NCBI GenBank assembly: GCA_009731375.1 | Contig: BJOX01000262.1 | Coordinates: forward strand, 236,376 to 269,327 | Length of the DNA stretch: 32,952 nt | Origin: Paulinella micropora | Lineage: Eukaryota; Cercozoa; Imbricatea; Euglyphida | Direction of reading: 5' to 3' | Shown here: positions 11,044 to 19,685 of the stretch, piece by piece | How positions within the stretch are numbered: position 1 is the first letter of the stretch | How the letters are laid out: every line of letters begins with the position of its first letter | Notes under the pieces: generated by a model | What the model saw: the letters and a program-made list of their open reading frames with translations, nothing else | Told to the model about the DNA's origin: nothing | The model's database searches: none | Position numbers and translations under genes: made by a program

Positions 11044-11269
11044 CATACACATACATGCTTACTTACTTACGTACATACATACATAGGCTTATTGGAATGC
11101 GAAGGTATTTCCTATCCCAGCTTTGCAGAGGACATACATACATACATACATCCATACATACATACATATATACATACATACATACATACATACATGCGTA
11201 CTTACGTACATACATATATAGGCTTATTTGAATGCAAAGGTATTTCCTATCCTAGCTTTGTGGAGAACA

Positions 11270-11303
<34 letters not shown>

Positions 11304-11405
11304 CATACAGACATACATACATGCTTACTTACTTACGTACATACATATATAGGCTTATTTGAATGCGAAGGTATTTCCTATCCTAGCTTTGTGGAGAGCG
11401 AGGGG
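10451..11405 (+). repeat. Composite array 7: eight spacers in CATA/TTAC
   Basis: The spacer ATAGGCTTATTTGAATGCGA, then CCTATCCCAGCTTTGCAGAG, occurs near 10489, 10580 (partial), 10702, 10794, 10938, 11083, 11217 and 11350. Some copies end GAACGAGGGGGC. TTAC tracts (about 10640-10688 and 10878-10925) follow those longer copies, suggesting a larger two-spacer period. Confidence 0.93.
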
Positions 11406-11960
11406 GCCGCGGAGGCCAGCGGAGTGGCACCAATCGGCCGTATGGTACAATTACTACATACATACGGANNNNNNNNNNNNNNNNNNNNNNNNNNNNNNNN
11501 NNNNNNNNNNNNNNNNNNNNNNNNNNNNNNNNNNNNNNNNNNNNNNNNNNNNNNNNNNNNNNNNNNNNNNNNNNNNNNNNNNNNNNNNNNNNNNNNNNNN
11601 NNNNNNNNNNNNNNNNNNNNNNNNNNNNNNNNNNNNNNNNNNNNNNNNNNNNNNNNNNNNNNNNNNNNNNNNNNNNNNNNNNNNNNNNNNNNNNNNNNNN
11701 NNNNNNNNNNNNNNGGAGGGGAGGGAGGGACATAAAGTAATGGCATGATGAATTTGCAAAGATAGACATACAGACATACATATATACATACATACATACA
11801 TACATACATACATACGGAGGCCAGCGGAGTGGCACCAATCGGCCGTACGGTACACTTACTACATACAGACATACATACATACAGACATAATTACATACAT
11901 ACATACATGCATACACACATACATACATACGGAGGCCAGCGGGGTGGCACCAATCGGCCG
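11406..11960 (+). repeat. Composite array 8 with N gap
   Basis: The spacer GGAGGCCAGCGGAGTGGCAC, then CAATCGGCCGTATGGTACA, occurs near 11415, 11816 and 11931. Bases 11469-11714 are N. A fragment (GCCACCCCGCTGGC, inverted) recurs at about 13834. The first copy is fused to the tail of an array-7 spacer without an intervening tetranucleotide tract. Confidence 0.9.
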
Positions 11961-12228
11961 TATGGTACACTTACTACATACAGACATACATACATACATA
12001 CATACATACATACATACACATACATACATACATACATGCATACATACATGCATACATACATATACTTACATACATACATACATACATACGTACATACATA
12101 CATACATTACATACATTACATACATTACATACATACAGACATACAGACATACATACACACATACATACACACATACATACACACATACATACACACATAC
12201 ATACACACATACATACATACGTACATAC
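11961..12228. repeat. CATA microsatellite with CACA and TTACATACA variants
   Basis: An ATAC tract with several variant sub-blocks and no spacer family. Confidence 0.95.
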
Positions 12229-13380
12229 ACAGGCCACTCGCTCTATTTCCCTGCATGACATGACCTCTGTATGTACGTATGTATGTATGTATATGTGTGT
12301 GTGTATGTATGTATGTATGTATGTATGTATGTATGTATACACTGTATGTACATACACAGGCCACTCGCTCTATTTCCCTGCATGACATGACCTCTGTATG
12401 TACCTATGTATGTAAGTATGTGTGTATGTATGAATGTATGTATGTATGTGTGTATGTATGCATGTATACACTGTATGTACATACACAGGCCACTCGCTCT
12501 ATTTTCCTGCATGACATGACCTCTGTATGTACGTATGTATGTATGTGTTTATGTATGTATGTATGTATGTATGTATGTATGTATGTATGTATACACTGTA
12601 TGTACATACACAGGCCAGTCGCTCTATTTCTCTGCATGACATGACCTCTGTATATACGTATGTATGTGAGTATGTATGTATGTATGTATGTATGTATACA
12701 CTGTATGTACATACACAGGCCACTCGCTCTATTTCCCTGCATGACATGACCTCTGTATGTACGTATGTATGTATGTATGTATGAATGTATGTATGTATGT
12801 ATGTATGTATGTGTATGTATGTATCTATGTATATACTGTATGTACATACACAGGCCACTCGCTCTATTTCCCTGCATGGCATGACCTCTGTATGTACGTA
12901 TGTATGTATGTATGTATGTATGTAATGCATGTATATAAGTATGTATGTATGTATACACTGTATGTACATACTCAGGCCACTCGCTCTGTTTCCCTGCATG
13001 ACATGACCTCTGTATGTACGTATGTATGTATGTGTGTATGTATGTATGTATGTATGTATACACTGTATGTACATACACAGGCCACTCGTTCTATTTCCCT
13101 GCATGACATGACCTCTGTATGTACGTATGTATGTATGTATGTATGTATGTATGTATGTATGTATACATATGTACATACACAGGCCACTCGCTCTATTTCC
13201 CTGCATGACATGACCTCTGTATGTACGTATGTATGTATGTATACACTGTATGTACATACACAGGCCACTCCCTCTATTTCCCTGCATGATATGACCTCTG
13301 TATGTACGTATGTATGTATGTATGTATGTATGTATGTATGTATGTATGTATGTGTACACTTCTCCTCCTTCACACTCTAA
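12229..13380 (+). repeat. Composite array 9: ten spacers in GTAT, plus one outlier
   Basis: GGCCACTCGCTCTATTTCCC followed by TGCATGACATGACCTCTGTA occurs near 12230, 12357, 12486, 12612, 12716, 12851, 12974, 13080, 13183 and 13261. An eleventh copy lies beyond an AT-rich spacer at about 13547. Nearly every copy is entered through the 14-bp palindrome TGTATGTACATACA. It is the most uniform array in the window. Confidence 0.95.
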
Positions 13381-13540
13381 ACCAAAAGCAGCCACGTCAG
13401 GTTGAAATTTGTGCAATATTATTTTATTCACTAAGGGATAGGACAGGTTGAAATTGATGCAATATTAATGTTGCAAAAAAGCAATATTAATATTGAAATT
13501 TATGCAATATTAATATTGCAAAAAAGCAAGATTGTATGAA
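13381..13540. repeat. AT-rich spacer with repeated AATATTAATATT palindromes
   Basis: GCAATATTAATATTGC (13504-13519) is a perfect 16-bp palindrome. Close variants sit at 13459-13474 and 13481-13496, spaced by AAAAAAGCA or by a GAAATTTATGC stretch. No gene is seen. Confidence 0.9.
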
Positions 13541-13852
13541 CATACACAGGCCACTCGCTCTATTTCCCTGCATGACATGAGCTTCAGCCCAGATAACTGT
13601 CAGGTATATAATGCATGTACCTATGTACCTATGTATGTATGTATGTATGTATGTATGTATGTATGTATGTGTATATGCAATGCATGTATCTATGTATGTA
13701 TGTATGTATGTATGTATGTATGTATGTATGTGTTGACTGTACCATTTATCTGCCTGTGTATGTATGTATGTATGTGTGTGTATGTATGTATGTATGTATG
13801 TATGTATGTATGTATTTATGTATGTATGTATGTGCCACCCCGCTGGCTTTCG

Positions 13853-13915
<63 letters not shown>

Positions 13916-14016
13916 CTATCTATCTGCCTATCTATCTATCTATCTATCTGCCTATCTAACTATTTAGACACTGCTCCAGAGAGGGGCATGCTGTATACTG
14001 GTTCTTCATACATAAC

Positions 14017-14054
<38 letters not shown>

Positions 14055-14176
14055 GCATACATACATACGTACATACATACATACATACATACATACATAC
14101 ATTCATACATACATCTATCTATTTCCCTATTTATCTATTCAGATATTGCTATGAGCAGCGCATCACTGTCAGGAAT

Positions 14177-14211
<35 letters not shown>
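13541..14211. repeat. GTAT, ATCT, CATA and AT microsatellites with diverged spacers
   Basis: This starts with the eleventh array-9 spacer. GTAT tracts (13618-13835), an array-8 fragment, ATCT (13852-13965), CATA (14010-14112) and AT (14180-14209) follow. Two spacers (about 13945-14008 and 14120-14180) resemble the array-10 module (TTTAGATACTGCT, AGCGCATCA). Confidence 0.88.
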
Positions 14212-14213
<2 letters not shown>

Positions 14214-14758
14214 TATCGACTAATGTCAGGAAAAGGGAGCTTCTGATTTCGTCAACCAAGGAAGTCTGTGGGTAAAGTATTAACCCGATGCCCAGCTAAG
14301 CCGTGATGTTTGCACGCAAGGGACTGATACAGGCGATACCAAACCTCCTTAGTACCAGGCGGGGCCTGGGCTCGTTCCATAAAGCGCCCCTTGCAGAACG
14401 AGCTCCCACCTCCATTACAGAGGACCCAGTAAGCAGATGGAGTTTCGAGACTATTCGACAGTCTAGTGTAAACCGACAGAGCACTGTGGGTTTTATTCCG
14501 GGCTCAACAAGCGAGAAAGGGCACCCTGAGGGAACAGGATTGTGCTTCCCGTCGCTATTTCGGCATGTGACTTATAGGCGTATGGCTAGGCACACATAAG
14601 GCACCCCACCACGGGCCCAGCACACCCACACCATCCCCTAATTCTCTGTCTGTCGACAGATGGCACCCATTTCAAAAAATCAAGCCCAAGAGAGGGTCAG
14701 TGACACCTCAAGTGGCCTTGGTTCATTCCGTAGAGTAAGTGATAAGATCAACTGATGA
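14212..14758 (+). repeat. 547-bp dispersed element, copy D (full reference copy)
   Basis: It runs from GATATCGACTAATGTCAG to GATAAGATCAACTGATG and is followed without any spacer by copy E. It contains inverted repeats GCTCGTTC/GAACGAGC, GACTGT/ACAGTC around TCG, and the palindrome TCTGTCGACAGA. A frame of 98-99 codons (14303 or 14306 to 14599) is open and partly shared with copies B and E. Its product matches nothing recognised. The left neighbour is an AT tract. Confidence 0.92.
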
Positions 14759-15206
14759 AATATCGACTAATGTCAGAAAAAAGGAGCTTCTGATTTCGTC
14801 AACCAGGAAGTCTGTGGGTAAAGTATTAACCCGATGCCCAGCTAAGCCGTGATGTTTGCACGGAAGGGACTGATACAGGCAATACCAAAGCTCCCTAGTA
14901 CCAGGCGGGGCCAGGGCTCGTTCCATAAAGCGCCCCTTGCAGAACGAGCTCCCACCTCCATTACAGAGGGCCCAGTAAGCAGATGGAGTTTCGAGACTGT
15001 TCGACAGTCTAGTATAAACCGACAGAGCACTGTGGGTTTTATTCCGGGCTCAACAAGCGAGAAAGGGCACCCTGAGGGAACAGGATTGTGCTTCCCGTCG
15101 CTATTTCGGCATGTGACTTAGGCGTATGGCTAGGCACACATAAGGCACCCCACCACGGGCCCAGCACACCCACACCATCCCCTAATTCTCTGTCTGTCGA
15201 CAGATG
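14759..15206 (+). repeat. 547-bp dispersed element, copy E (right end truncated)
   Basis: A tandem copy displaced 547 bp from copy D. About eight substitutions are visible in the shared small ORF region, and a 2-bp deletion near 15121 shifts that frame. It stops at GTCGACAGATG, directly against a GATA tract, so it lacks the last 100 bp or so. Confidence 0.92.
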
Positions 15207-15298
<92 letters not shown>

Positions 15299-15300
15299 GC
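15207..15300. repeat. GATA/GACA microsatellite
   Basis: GATA changing to GACA at about 15272. It begins inside the CAGATG end of copy E. Confidence 0.96.
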
Positions 15301-15925
15301 ACGTACGGAGATGGTTCCCCCTGCCTACCTACCTACCTACTCATCTTATGAACCTACCTACCTATCTACATACCTACCTATCTACCTATTTACGAATTGT
15401 TATTAGAAGCGCATCAGGCCTACTGGTTCCATCTGCCTACCTACCTATCTCATCCACCTACCTGCCTATCTACCTATTTGGATAGAAGTGCATCAGGCCT
15501 ACTGTTTCCATCTGCCTACCTACCTACCTATCTTATCCACCTACCTACGTACCTATCTACATACCTACCTATCTACCCATTTAGATACTGCTTCAGGCCT
15601 ACTGTTTCCATCTGCCTACCTGCCAGCCTATCTTATCCACCTATCTACCTACCTATCTACCCATTTAGACTTCTTGTAGAAGCGCATCAGGTATATTGGT
15701 TCTCTCTGCCTACCTACCTATCTGTTTTATCCACCTACCTACCTATCTACATACCTACCTATCTACCCATTTACATACTGCGTGTAGAAGCGCAGGTATA
15801 TTGGTTCTATCTGCCTACCTACCTACCTATCTTATCCACCTACCTACATACTATCTACATGCCTACCTATCTACCCATTTAGATACTGCTTGTAGAAGCG
15901 CATCAGGTATATTGGTTCTATTCCG
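15301..15925 (+). repeat. Composite array 10: six units of about 80-110 bp
   Basis: Each unit has TGGTTCTATCTGCCTACC, ACCT/ATCT repeats with TTATCCACC, then CCCATTTAGATACTGCTTGT and AGAAGCGCATCAGGTATAT. Units begin near 15313, 15423, 15502, 15602, 15693 and 15801, and a final TGGTTCTATTCC at 15912 runs into the Ser-rich coding region. Units stay open in frame for long stretches, but this follows from their composition. Confidence 0.9.
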
Positions 15926-15940
15926 TTCTGTGTTTCGAAG

Positions 15941-16103
15941 ATCGTCGTCTGGTCACCTTCCATGTGATTCCTGGTAACATAGCCTCGCAAACATTGTTGA
16001 AAGGCTTGGCGGCTCGTGCGCAGTATGTTGAAAGTTTCTTGTATGGGCTACAAGAGTTGACCCAGCAGGGCTTGCAGCGGTTTCCTGTAGAGGATAGTAG
16101 GGA

Positions 16104-16151
<48 letters not shown>

Positions 16152-16262
16152 CAGTAGTAGTAGTAGTAGTAGCAGTAGTAGTAGCAGTAGTAGTAGTAGC
16201 AGTAGTATTAGTAGTAGTAGTTGTAGTAGTAGTGGTAGTGGTGGTGGTGGTGGTGGTAATAA

Positions 16263-16354
<92 letters not shown>

Positions 16355-16662
16355 ATAGTAGTGGTCGTACACAGCAGCAGGACCCTCCGGCCCGCGCTGG
16401 TGGCACCTCCGCCAGCGCCACTTCTCAGACAGGCTCTAGGACTGGGCCATCCTCATCTTCCTCCTCCTCCTCCTCCGCATCCTCCTCCTCCCTCTCCTCT
16501 TCCTCCTCCCCCTCTCCCTCCTCCTCCTCCCCTCCCTCCTCCGGCCGGCCCGCGTTGGCAGCAGAGGCATTGTGGCGCAGTGCGGCTGGCCTGGACATGC
16601 TGGCCCAGCAGTTGGCACGACTGCTGGAAGACACACTCCGGGCAGATAGACAGATACCCTAA
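15941..16662 (+). CDS. Probable exon of an unidentified Ser-rich protein
   Basis: One frame is open from array 10 through to a TAA at 16660-16662. From about 15925 the translation becomes complex: a roughly 45-residue segment with helical character (includes TLLKGLAARAQYVESF), a poly-Ser tract of about 85 residues broken by a short Gly run, a Gln/Pro/Ala linker, a second Ser/Pro tract, and a C-terminal helical segment (GLDMLAQQLARLLEDTLRAD). No ATG is visible near the start. The only early candidate is GTG at 15964, so an upstream exon is likely; TTCTGTGTTTCGAAG ending at 15940 could be a weak acceptor. The first Ser tract uses AGT/AGC and the second TCC/TCT, yet both are in the same frame. 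That argues for selection on Ser and supports real coding. The family is not recognised. The frame also stays open in array 10 upstream, which I attribute to the repeat. Confidence 0.55.
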
Positions 16663-16689
16663 CTAGCAGCATGTATTTACTATCTTTTA

Positions 16690-17271
16690 CAGTGGACTCC
16701 GGAGAGAAGTACCCGGGGGAGGGTGGTTTTCGGCACCACCTGTTTTTTTCGGGGGGAGGGGGGGGAAGGTGTTTTCGGCCATATCACACTGAATTGTGCC
16801 ACTGTTGACCAGGTGTGGGGGGGGGGAGGGGGGGGTTTTTCGGCACCAATNNNNNNNNNNNNNNNNNNNNNNNNNNNNNNNNNNNNNNNNNNNNNNNNNN
16901 NNNNNNNNNNNNNNNNNNNNNNNNNNNNNNNNNNNNNNNNNNNNNNNNNNNNNNNNNNNNNNNNNNNNNNNNNNNNNNNNNNNNNNNNNNNNNNNNNNNN
17001 NNNNNNNNNNNNNNNNNNNNNNNNNNNNNNNNNNNNNNNNNNNNNNNNNNNNNNNNNNNNNNNNNNNNNNNNNNNNNNNNNNNNNNNNNNNNNNNNNNNN
17101 NNNNNNNNNNNNNNNNNNNNNNNNNNNNNNNNNNNNNNNNNNNNNNNNNNNNNNNNNNNNNNNNNNNNNNNNNNNNNNNNNNNNNNNNNNNNNNNNNNTT
17201 TTTTCCCCCCCCCCCCCCCCCCCCCCGCGTCAGGCACCCACCCCCCGGGTGTTTCTCTCCGGAGTCCACTG
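16690..17271. mobile_element. Non-autonomous Tc1/mariner (pogo-like) element with N gap
   Basis: Terminal inverted repeats of about 32 bp begin CAGTGGACTCCGGAGAGAA on both sides, with two mismatches before CCCGGGGG. TA flanks each end (16688-16689 and 17272-17273), as expected for Tc1/mariner insertion. CAGT termini are typical of pogo-like members. The inside is G-run rich with repeated TTTTCGGC motifs, and 16851-17198 is N. No transposase frame is visible. It lies 28 bp after the stop codon of the Ser-rich exon. Confidence 0.85.
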
Positions 17272-17273
17272 TA

Positions 17274-17551
17274 TTAAAATATTCCTTGTGTAAATTCGGG
17301 TAGGTGGTACACCGACTACAGCCGAGGACATTAAAGTGTCAAAGTCCGCCATCAGATTCAAATTAATAACCAGAATTCAAATGAGTGTAATTTTAAGCGG
17401 CGATATTAATAACATGGTCCTCGGCATGGCGTTTAACTGCATCGGGTCTCTGCATGACCTGAAACTGTGACAACTTTTTTTTTACGCTTCATGTTTTCTC
17501 TTTTTTGTATCTCTTTATACCTCTTCCATTTTATCTCTTCTGCTTCCCACT
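17274..17551. other. Unique non-coding sequence
   Basis: About 280 bp of AT-leaning sequence with a pyrimidine-rich stretch (17470-17555) ending CTCCTAG, which could act as a splice acceptor for the gag-like frame that follows. Nothing else is recognised. Confidence 0.4.
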
Positions 17552-17930
17552 CCTAGACAAAGGAAGAGAGCGTTCTTGTCTGTGTATGGGAGATTGAAGG
17601 GTAAGGCGAGGAGAAGTGTGAGTGACTTGGTGAATGATGATTCACCTGACTTTGGGCAGAATGTGAATGAGATATGGGATAGACTAATGCAAAGGTTTAG
17701 TATTAATAAGGTGAGTGCAGAGCATGTGCAGGATAGGGTGACTTCGTTGCACGCATGGAAGTTGAGTGAGCATGAGGACTATGCACCTCAGTTCGACGAG
17801 CTAGCGAGCCTGAGCTTAGTAGAGGAGTCACAAGTTAGCGGTGAAGGGGCACGTGACCAATGACCTCACCATCATGTGAGACAATCATAACGAGAGCATT
17901 GAAAGACCCTTGTTACGCTTCAGAAAAGGT
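17552..17930 (+). pseudogene. Retrotransposon gag-like fragment, left part (host of nested copia)
   Basis: An open frame (about 17552-17863) encodes a segment like the Retrotrans_gag domain of Ty3-type elements: a FLSVYGRLKGKARRSVSDL stretch, then a WDRLMQRFSI motif, a D/R-rich helix, and an EHEDYAPQFDELASL motif. These match the family pattern of a capsid-like helical core ending in a YxxxFxxL-type motif. The first ATG or alternative start is unclear; a TTG at 17576 starts one possible version. The frame stops at 17861-17863. Further coding-like sequence (RPLLRFRKG) continues in another frame up to the copia insertion at 17937. The domain is far shorter than a complete gag. The element seems to resume at 25655 on the far side. 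Confidence 0.65.
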
Positions 17931-17931
17931 G

Positions 17932-17936
17932 AGGAC
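17932..17936. repeat. Target site duplication AGGAC (left)
   Basis: AGGAC directly precedes the 5' LTR and recurs directly after the 3' LTR at 25655-25659. Five bp fits Ty1/copia. A preceding G is also shared with the LTR end, so a 6-bp GAGGAC reading cannot be excluded. Confidence 0.9.
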
Positions 17937-18518
17937 CGTTGTAATGTACTACTAATAACAGTTACTCCACTAGTCAATTTACCGGTAATTTGGATAGTCT
18001 TAGTCATAGGCAGGTTTATAGGCCGGACACTGTTATTATTGCTGTTGACATTCAAGACAACAAAAAAAATTAGTTTTGAGTTTTTGTGTCAGATTTTCAT
18101 TTTTGTGACAGTTTTTCATTTTTGTGACAAAAATTCAAATTTTCAAATTTAACTGTAACATTTCGCGAAAATTTACGATATTTTGCGGACGAATATAGCA
18201 GTTAATTTGAAAAATTCAAATTTTCACCCAAAATCAAAATTCCAACCAAAACTGAAATTCCAACCAAAACAGAAAAATCAATTTTTTTTGTTGTCTTGAA
18301 TGTCAACAGCAATAATATTATTATTACTGACAAGGACACTTTCTAGAATATTCGCGAATCATAGTCTGGAATGCCTAGAATCAAATGAGTATTACCATTC
18401 TGTTACAGTCATCACATTTTGTGTGACCCAAAGTTATTAAAAGTCTTTTCTTCTGTTATTCTTTACCCTTAGCGGGCTAGCTTCCCTAAACTCTGCATTT
18501 GAGAGATAGATTCCGTTG
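17937..18518 (+). repeat. 5' LTR, carrying a MITE
   Basis: It is 582 bp against 306 bp for the 3' LTR; the 276-bp excess equals the insertion at 18038-18313. It starts CGTTGTAATG and ends GATTCCGTTG, so the usual TG...CA termini are missing. A possible TATA-like GTTATTAAAAG lies near 18434. The last G is shared with the PBS reading. Confidence 0.95.
18038..18313. mobile_element. MITE inserted in the 5' LTR
   Basis: Terminal inverted repeats of at least 34 bp begin ATTGCTGTTGACATTCAAG, with a perfect inverse at the right end. The AT-rich interior contains direct repeats of TTTTTGTGACA and CCAACCAAAAC. It is absent from the 3' LTR. Flanking ATTATT sequence makes the exact boundary ambiguous: with TTATTGCTG ends at 18036 and 18315 the flanks would be a TA duplication of Tc1/mariner type. 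No coding capacity. Confidence 0.88.
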
Positions 18519-18528
18519 GTTATGAGCC
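18518..18528 (+). promoter_or_regulatory. Primer binding site, internal Met-tRNA type
   Basis: GGTTATGAGCC abuts the 5' LTR. Its complement is GGCTCATAACC, a sequence typical of the anticodon stem-loop of Met tRNAs (CAT anticodon), and not a tRNA 3' end with CCA. Drosophila copia is known to use a half-tRNA-iMet primer of this kind. The ATG inside it (18522-18524) is also the first codon of gag, so the PBS and the gag start overlap. Confidence 0.7.
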
Positions 18529-19685
18529 TTGACAAGGAGGCAAGTGTGCCGAAGCACGTATTGAGTCAAGTGCCCATATTTGAGAGCGATGACCAAAGCT
18601 TTTGGTCTTGGTCAAGCAAGTTTCAGAAGCACATGCAGGGGGTATCTGTCCACGTGGCAGAGATGGTATCTGTGGCATTGGCTGACCCAGCTAAAGCCAA
18701 AAAGGATTTTCCTTGATGAAGCAAGGGCTAAGGCGGCAGAAGACTTAGAAGAGCCCGACTCGCCCATAAGTGATAGTGAGGAAGATGAAGAATCAGACAC
18801 CTCTCTGAGAGGAGATCACAAACAACCAGAAGATTTGGATAAAATGACAGCAGAACAAAAGAGAGAGTGGAAAGAGAAAGAAGCGAGGAAAAGGAAAAGA
18901 CTGAGTAGAAAACAATATAAAAGAAGAAAGACAGCTATCCGCAAAGAGAAGAAATATTATGAAAGGATGAAAACTTTGCAGTTATGTCTGGCTGTGGCCT
19001 TTTCCAAAGACAATGTATCTAACTTCCTGCGAACACAGAAGACGAAAGGACCCATTGAAGAGTTGATAGCAGTAAGAGATCAGTGGGGACGCATTTCGGG
19101 AGCAGGTAGGTACATGTTAGAGGAAGAGTTTGAGAGAACGAGGCCAAGGGCAGGTGAGAGGTGTGTAGACTGGCTACATGAATTTCTCGCAAAGAAAATT
19201 CAGCTTGAAAAATTACGTGGCACGCCATTTTTCGATGAGGAAGCAAAGAGAAAGCTCTTTAAGAAACCGCGCTACCATCCAAATTTCAGGTGGACCACTA
19301 TGATCTCCCAGCCAGACTAAGACCAAATTTCTCGGAATTATACGAAGCATCTAAGGAAAGATGGAAAATGTGGGAAGAAAAAGAAAGACGTAACAAATTC
19401 CGTGAAAGAAAAGCTCAAATACGCAAACATAACAACAGGAAGTCTCGGGATGGCAAGCAGCAGCAAGAGACCAACCTCCTAATGGAAAACAAAGGGAAAA
19501 GGGGAGACAATAAACCGGGACCAAAGACAGCTCCAAAGTAACCACTCAAAGTCACGTGTTTCGGATGTGATGCCAAAGGCCATACCATGAGATATTGCCC
19601 AGTGATTTCGGAAAAGTTCCGCAAAGAAGGAAAATTGAAGCGGAATCAAACAGAAGACAAGTCCACAGAACAAGAAAAGAACTAA
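18522..19685 (+). pseudogene. gag: copia gag with CCHC zinc knuckle, frameshifted
   Basis: Gag forms the particle shell and packages RNA. The frame opens at ATG 18522 (within the PBS) and encodes a copia-like N-terminus with PIFESDDQSFWSWSSKF, a pattern like the family's F-x-G-x-NY-x-x-W motif. A frameshift near 18700 leads to a second frame (to 19320) with an acidic stretch, a strongly basic Lys/Arg helix, and a helical core ending at the WLHEFL region. Another shift near 19288 moves to a third frame. An in-frame TAA (19539-19541) precedes the zinc knuckle at 19557-19598, which has exact C-x2-C-x4-H-x4-C spacing (CFGCDAKGHTMRYC). The frame ends at 19683. With two shifts and one stop, no full-length Gag can be made without recoding. 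Confidence 0.9.

Noticed and set aside
12229-13590. CRISPR-like array (regular repeats with variable spacing)
   Set aside because: The conserved part is the spacer-like module and the variable part is a tetranucleotide tract. There are no cas genes and the context is eukaryotic.
8561-13960. Long frames giving Met-Tyr-Val-Cys or His-Thr-Tyr-Ile repeats
   Set aside because: Produced by GTAT/CATA tracts in every phase and on both strands. Spacers inside them lack consistent coding features.
15397-15882. Start of the Ser-rich gene inside array 10
   Set aside because: The frame is open through the repeat units, but openness follows repeat composition. Convincing protein-like sequence begins only after about 15920.
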